From CAZCAC01 sp964496575 (lineage in GTDB: Bacteria; Planctomycetota; UBA1135; GCA-002686595): 8,960 nucleotides of DNA. The notes beneath the pieces are model-generated. The model searched no databases and was not told the origin of the DNA. It was given only the letters and a program-made list of their open reading frames with translations. Location of the stretch: the NCBI GenBank assembly GCA_964496575.1, contig CAZCAC010000200.1:1-8960 (forward strand), given 5' to 3'. This document shows positions 5,657-8,960 of this stretch, one piece after another (within the stretch, counting starts at the first letter, position 1; each line of letters begins with the position of its first letter). The position numbers were made by a program, and so were the translations under genes.

Positions 5657-7954
5657 ATGAGACAACGCATCACGATTCTCCTGCTGCTCGTCACCGCACC
5701 CCTCGCCCTCGGTCACGACCCCGGGGACGGTCCGGTCTCCTTCACCACCGCCGCGGCGATGGGGGGAGAGGCCTACGACGTGACCACGAGCACCGAGCTC
5801 GACGGTGAGTGGAGGGCGGCGAATCCCGCGCAGGGTCTGACCGCCTCGTTCACTCCCGGCTCGTTCGAGGTCTCCGGGCGGGACCGGCTCGGCTCTCCCT
5901 GGAACCTGCGACTCGAGCTCTCGAGCTGGGGGCGCGGCGGGTCGCTGAACCGCGTGGACCCCGGAACCGTCACGGGAAGAGGGCGACGGGTGGAGATCCA
6001 GCGGAACGGTCTCACCGAGTGGTACCTGAATGGCGAGGGTGGCATCGAGCAGGGCTTCGACATCGCGAAGCCACCGGCCGGCGAGCCCGGGTCCGGACCG
6101 CTGACGCTGACGCTGGTCATCGGAGGTGGTTTCACCGCGCACGTCCTGCCGGGGAAGCGGGACGCGCGCTTCGTCGACGCCGACGGTGACCTCGCGATCG
6201 GCTACACCGGCCTGCGCGCCTGGGACAGCACGGGGCGCGAGCTCGGCGTGAGCCTCGCCGGGACGAGCGATCGGCTGTCGATCCGGGTCGAGGACCGGGA
6301 AGCCCGGTACCCCGTCACCATCGATCCGATGCTCTGGGTCGAGGAGGCCAAGCTCCGGCCGAGCGCTGGGGCGAACCCCTACCGCTTCGGCGAGTCCGTG
6401 TCGGTCTCCGGTCACACCGCGCTGGTCGGGGAACCCAACCTCGGTGGACCGGGCAAGGCCTACATTTTCGTCAGGGTGGGAACGAGCTGGGACACCCAGG
6501 CGCTCCTCCACCCGCTGGACGGCGAGTCGGGCGACAGGTTCGGAACCTCCGTGGCCCTCTCTGGCGACACCGCGCTGATCGGCGCGGTCGAGGACGATGA
6601 CGGGGGGGACGGCTCCGGGTCGGCCTACGTCTTCGTTCGCTCGGGATCGAGCTGGAGCCAGCAGGCCAAGCTCACGGCGAGCGATGCGGCCGCGGGGGAC
6701 TCCTTCGGCAAGTCCGTCTCCATCCAGGGGGACACGGCCCTGGTCGGGGCCTTCGAGGACGACAGCGGCGGGACGGACGACGGTTCCGCCTACGTGTTCG
6801 TTCGATCGGGTACGAGCTGGAGCCAGCAGGCCGAGCTCATCGGGAGCGACAGCTACGTCTTCGACTGGTTCGGTCATTCCGTTTCGCTCTCCGGCGATAC
6901 GGCGCTGATCGGCACGCCCCGGTACGGTCACAACGACCTCGGCGTCGCTTACGTCTTCGAGCGCTCCGGGACCACCTGGGCTCAGCAGCAGATCCTGATC
7001 CCGGCCGCGGGCATCATCGGCGACTACATCGGCTACTCCGTCGCGCTGGCCGGCGACACGGCCGTGCTCGGCGCTCCCTACGACACCTACAACGGCGCGA
7101 ACGCGGGCGTGGCGTACGTCTTCACCCGCTCCGGCTCGAGCTGGAGCGAGGAGACCTTCCTCCGGGCGGAGGACTGCGGTGGGGGAGACGAGTTCGGCAG
7201 TTCCATCGCCATCTCCGGCCACACGGTGCTGATCGGCGCGCACCTGCAGGGAGGCTACGCCGCGCAGACGGGTGCGGCGTACGTTTTCACGAAGACGGGC
7301 GCGATCTGGAGTCAGGAAGCCAAGCTGGGGGCGAGTGACCCGGACGTTTCGGATTACTTCGGCTGCTCCGTCTCCATCGACGGAGACGTCGCCGTCGCGG
7401 GGGCGTGGGGGAGCGATGGGCTGGGGTACAACGATGGCGCGGCCTACGTCTTCACCCGGACCGACATCCTGGGCACCGGCTACTGCTTCGGCGATCCCGG
7501 CAGCGGCACGGCCTGTCCCTGTGACAACGACAACGACGGGAGCATCCCCGGCTCGGGCTGCGACAATGGCGTCTACGCCTCCGGCGCTCGACTGTCGGGA
7601 GAGGGCACGGCCAGCGTCGGCAGCGACACCGTCGTCCTGACCGCCATGAACGCGGAGCCGTACAACAGCGGCCTGTTCTTCCAGGGAGACAACCGGGTCG
7701 GTGGCGGAGACGGCGTCGTCTTCGGCGACGGCCTGCGTTGCGCCGGGGGTGCAGTCGTCCGTCTCCAGGTCCGCTTCGCCAACGACGTGGGCACCGCGCA
7801 GACGACGATCGGACTCGGCGCCAAGGGCGGCGTCGTCGCCGGCGAGACGAAGCGGTACCAGTACTGGTACCGCACGACGGCGAATCCTCCCTGTGGCTTG
7901 TGGGTGAACGACTTCAACTTGACGAACGGCTACGAGATCCTCTGGGCTCTTTGA
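5657..7954 (+). CDS. Secreted seven-repeat FG-GAP beta-propeller protein with planctomycete-type C-terminal six-Cys domain
   Basis: A 765-residue exported protein. ATG 5657 has AAGAGGA eight bases upstream. Residues 1-19 (MRQRITILLLLVTAPLALG) form a classical signal peptide with cleavage after ALG. Residues 20-226 are a beta-rich domain ending in RYPVTIDPMLW, a linker often seen before such repeats. Residues 227-603 hold seven repeats of 51-55 residues. Each runs from a Trp-led strand (WSQQAKL), through a D.FG.SV.(I/L).GDTAL(I/V)G core, to a GSAYVFVRSG strand, as in FG-GAP_2 repeats. Seven units suggest a closed propeller, probably for adhesion or ligand binding. Residues 609-765 form a domain with six cysteines (610, two in TACPCD, GSGCD, LRCAGG, NPPCG), probably three disulfides, ending FNLTNGYEILWAL. 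No catalytic motif is visible, so the precise function is unknown. Confidence 0.9.
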   Translation: MRQRITILLLLVTAPLALGHDPGDGPVSFTTAAAMGGEAYDVTTSTELDGEWRAANPAQGLTASFTPGSFEVSGRDRLGSPWNLRLELSSWGRGGSLNRVDPGTVTGRGRRVEIQRNGLTEWYLNGEGGIEQGFDIAKPPAGEPGSGPLTLTLVIGGGFTAHVLPGKRDARFVDADGDLAIGYTGLRAWDSTGRELGVSLAGTSDRLSIRVEDREARYPVTIDPMLWVEEAKLRPSAGANPYRFGESVSVSGHTALVGEPNLGGPGKAYIFVRVGTSWDTQALLHPLDGESGDRFGTSVALSGDTALIGAVEDDDGGDGSGSAYVFVRSGSSWSQQAKLTASDAAAGDSFGKSVSIQGDTALVGAFEDDSGGTDDGSAYVFVRSGTSWSQQAELIGSDSYVFDWFGHSVSLSGDTALIGTPRYGHNDLGVAYVFERSGTTWAQQQILIPAAGIIGDYIGYSVALAGDTAVLGAPYDTYNGANAGVAYVFTRSGSSWSEETFLRAEDCGGGDEFGSSIAISGHTVLIGAHLQGGYAAQTGAAYVFTKTGAIWSQEAKLGASDPDVSDYFGCSVSIDGDVAVAGAWGSDGLGYNDGAAYVFTRTDILGTGYCFGDPGSGTACPCDNDNDGSIPGSGCDNGVYASGARLSGEGTASVGSDTVVLTAMNAEPYNSGLFFQGDNRVGGGDGVVFGDGLRCAGGAVVRLQVRFANDVGTAQTTIGLGAKGGVVAGETKRYQYWYRTTANPPCGLWVNDFNLTNGYEILWAL
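6335..7471 (+). repeat. Seven FG-GAP-type repeats of 153-165 bp
   Basis: Unit starts, taken at the leading Trp codon, are 6335, 6488, 6653, 6818, 6977, 7142 and 7307, giving spacings of 153, 165, 165, 159, 165 and 165 bases. The junctions entering units 3 and 4 are almost identical at DNA level (GCCTACGT.TTCGTTCG, then GAGCTGGAGCCAGCAGGCC), which points to a recent internal duplication. Units 1 and 5 diverge most; unit 5 has IGYSV in place of FGxSV. Confidence 0.85.
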
Positions 7955-8027
7955 CCAGGAAGAGGCCGCCAGAAGCCGAGAGGCCGACGAGTACGGCCAT
8001 TCGCGAACTCCGCTCTACGGACCGGAG

Positions 8028-8089
8028 TCACTTTCACGTTCCTGCACATCAGTCCGGCCATCGACGGCCGTGGTGGGGCGTGAAAGTGA
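8028..8089. repeat. Long imperfect palindrome / hairpin between the FG-GAP and TIR genes
   Basis: TCACTTTCACG (8028-8038) is exactly complementary to CGTGAAAGTGA (8079-8089). The stem continues inward with two G-T pairs and two C-G pairs to 8042/8075, giving 15 pairs. A second small stem, CGGCC (8055-8059) with GGCCG (8066-8070), lies in the loop. It starts 73 bases after the FG-GAP stop and has no T-run. It could be a factor-dependent or bidirectional terminator, a structured RNA, or a REP/MITE-like intergenic element. The structure is clear; the role is not. Confidence 0.55.
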
Positions 8090-8141
8090 GGTGCGTACGT
8101 GAAGAACGGGCGAGGGCGTTCCTCCTGTTCCAGGTAGCCGG

Positions 8142-8166
8142 GCTCCGGTATGCTGACCGCCGGAGC
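8142..8166 (+). promoter_or_regulatory. Perfect 7-bp inverted repeat enclosing a -10-like box, upstream of the TIR gene
   Basis: GCTCCGG (8142-8148) and CCGGAGC (8160-8166) flank an 11-base loop that begins with TATGCT (8149-8154), four of six matches to TATAAT. If TATGCT is a -10, the start site would be near 8161 with a leader of about 38 bases. The palindrome could then be an operator overlapping the promoter. If transcription starts further upstream, it would be an RNA hairpin 11 bases before the AGGAGG. There is no good -35 box. Confidence 0.3.
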
Positions 8167-8177
8167 AGATCGCGATC

Positions 8178-8191
8178 AGGAGGATTGGGAG
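8178..8191 (+). promoter_or_regulatory. Ribosome binding region of the TIR gene (two SD-like motifs)
   Basis: AGGAGG (8178-8183) is a full SD but lies 15 bases before ATG 8199 and 12 before the in-frame GTG 8196. GGGAG (8187-8191) is seven bases before the ATG. The second motif has the better spacing and favours ATG 8199; a GTG start would add only one residue. The frame is closed by TGA at 8154-8156, so no much longer N-terminus is possible. Confidence 0.5.
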
Positions 8192-8198
8192 AAACGTG

Positions 8199-8960
8199 AT
8201 GAACGACTCGCTCGAAGCCAGGCATGACGTCTTCGTGAGCTACGCATCGGAGGACAAGGTCTTGGCGGACGCAATCGTCTCGAAGCTCGAGGTTCGGGGC
8301 GTCCGGTGCTGGTACGCCCCACGTGATATCGGTGCCGGCCAGGAGTATGGCACCGCCATAGTCGACGCGATCCACCAGGCGAGAGTCATGGTCCTGGTAC
8401 TGTCCGCTTCCTCCAATCGATCGGCTCACGTCCCCAAAGAGGTGGAGAGAGCCGTGGACCACGAGCTGCATCTCATTCCGTTTCGAATCGAGTACATAAA
8501 GCCATCGGCGAACCTCGAGTATTTCGTCAGCAGCAGGCACTGGCTCGACGCACTACCGCCCCCCGCACTGGCTCACGTGGACAAGCTCGTGGAAGCTGTT
8601 GTCAAGACTCTCGGAGTCTCTACGGTGACAGAGGACTACGCGGAGGCACCGCCGAAGGGACCGAAGGCACCGCCGAGGGGACCGAGGAGGAAGACCCTCG
8701 CCGGGATCGTTGCTGCGCTGGTCCTGGTGGCCGCGGGTGCCTGGTATTTCGATTGGCCTCCCGATTCCAGTGTCGACGCGAGCACGCCGGAAGCAGGCAC
8801 CGAACCGGGAGCCGGAAGGGAAGGGCCGGGTGAGGATGTGAAGGTCCCCGGTGAGACGGAGCACCGGGTCGAGGAGAAGAAAGACGAGTCCACGGAGGAC
8901 GAGTCCACGGAGGATGAGATCACGGAGGATGAGATCACGGAGGATGAGATCACGGAGGAT
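8199..8960 (+). CDS. TIR-domain membrane protein with acidic repeat tail, 3' end outside the window
   Basis: 254 codons are visible and the frame is still open at the edge. Residues ~9-138 are a bacterial TIR domain of the TIR_2 kind: HDVFVSYASEDK (BB-side first strand), RCWYAPRDIGAGQEY, VMVLVLSASSNRS, then HVPKEVERAV with Glu81 or Glu83 at the place of the catalytic glutamate of NAD-cleaving TIRs, and LIPFRIE and SSRHWLDALPPP, usual in this family. Residues 150-165 are a basic Pro-rich linker of two near-identical heptads. Residues 167-184 form one membrane helix (LAGIVAALVLVAAGAWYF). The basic side before the helix predicts TIR in the cytoplasm and the tail outside. Residues 185-254 are acidic, ending in five DESTE/DEITE pentads. 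TIRs act as NADases or as signalling adaptors; an external sensor may follow beyond the edge. ATA and CTA codons are more frequent than in the upstream genes. Confidence 0.92.
   Translation, partial: MNDSLEARHDVFVSYASEDKVLADAIVSKLEVRGVRCWYAPRDIGAGQEYGTAIVDAIHQARVMVLVLSASSNRSAHVPKEVERAVDHELHLIPFRIEYIKPSANLEYFVSSRHWLDALPPPALAHVDKLVEAVVKTLGVSTVTEDYAEAPPKGPKAPPRGPRRKTLAGIVAALVLVAAGAWYFDWPPDSSVDASTPEAGTEPGAGREGPGEDVKVPGETEHRVEEKKDESTEDESTEDEITEDEITEDEITED
8646..8687 (+). repeat. Two 21-bp tandem units in the TIR linker
   Basis: The units GCACCGCCGAAGGGACCGAA+G and its neighbour differ at two bases, both changing Lys to Arg, so the peptide is APPKGPK followed by APPRGPR. It gives a positively charged Pro-rich segment directly before the membrane helix. 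Confidence 0.8.
8883..8960 (+). repeat. 15-bp minisatellite encoding DESTE/DEITE pentads, cut by the window edge
   Basis: Five in-frame 15-base units start at 8883, 8898, 8913, 8928 and 8943, and a sixth begins at 8958. The first two encode DESTE and the next three DEITE. The last three differ little or not at all (GATGAGATCACGGAG). Copy-number change would keep the reading frame and only change the length of the acidic tail. The array probably continues beyond the window. Confidence 0.85.

Noticed and set aside
5447..7243. 598-codon open frame on the minus strand opposite the FG-GAP gene
   Set aside because: It repeats with the blade period of the sense gene and has no recognisable domain. 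The sense frame has a signal peptide, SD and clear repeats.
8646..8960. Short repeats considered as a CRISPR array
   Set aside because: Units are 21 and 15 bases in direct contact, with no spacers and in frame with the TIR gene; they are coding minisatellites.

Overview
The window is GC-rich DNA, densely coded, with most third codon positions G or C. It probably comes from an uncultured or environmental member of the Planctomycetota. The best clue is the last ~155 residues of the 765-residue secreted protein: a six-cysteine module opening YCFGD..SGTACPC and closing FNLTNGY.ILWAL. I recall this module as typical of planctomycete secreted repeat proteins. The exported TPR-CHAT protein and the membrane TIR protein fit that group. 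The assignment is inference, since no rRNA or housekeeping marker is present.

Left part (1-1603, minus strand): a two-gene operon. An APC-superfamily amino acid permease with a TTG start (335-1603) is followed, with an ATGA stop/start overlap, by a saccharopine dehydrogenase / lysine 6-dehydrogenase-like gene (338 to beyond base 1). The pairing suggests amino acid uptake and oxidation, perhaps of lysine. The dehydrogenase looks internally deleted: its first ~36 residues of Rossmann fold run straight into a motif normally found about 200 residues further on.

Middle (1604-5422): a divergent intergenic region, then a 1189-residue exported protein. It has a PPC-like beta domain, ten uninterrupted 42-residue kinesin-light-chain-type TPRs, a coiled-coil stretch and a C-terminal CHAT caspase-like peptidase domain with an intact His/Cys dyad.

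Right part (5423-7954): a secreted 765-residue protein with a signal peptide, a beta-rich N-terminal domain, seven FG-GAP-type repeats (probably a seven-bladed propeller) and the six-cysteine C-terminal module.

Right end (7955-8960): an intergenic region with a long imperfect hairpin and a short perfect one, then the start of a TIR-domain protein (8199 to beyond 8960). It has an N-terminal TIR domain, a basic Pro-rich linker, one membrane helix and an acidic tail ending in 15-bp tandem repeats cut by the window edge.

The three plus-strand genes are separated by 234 and 244 bp and each has only a weak promoter-like signal, so they are probably separate units, not one tight operon. A caspase-like peptidase and a TIR protein so close together is suggestive of a signalling or conflict role, but the sequence does not prove a joint system.
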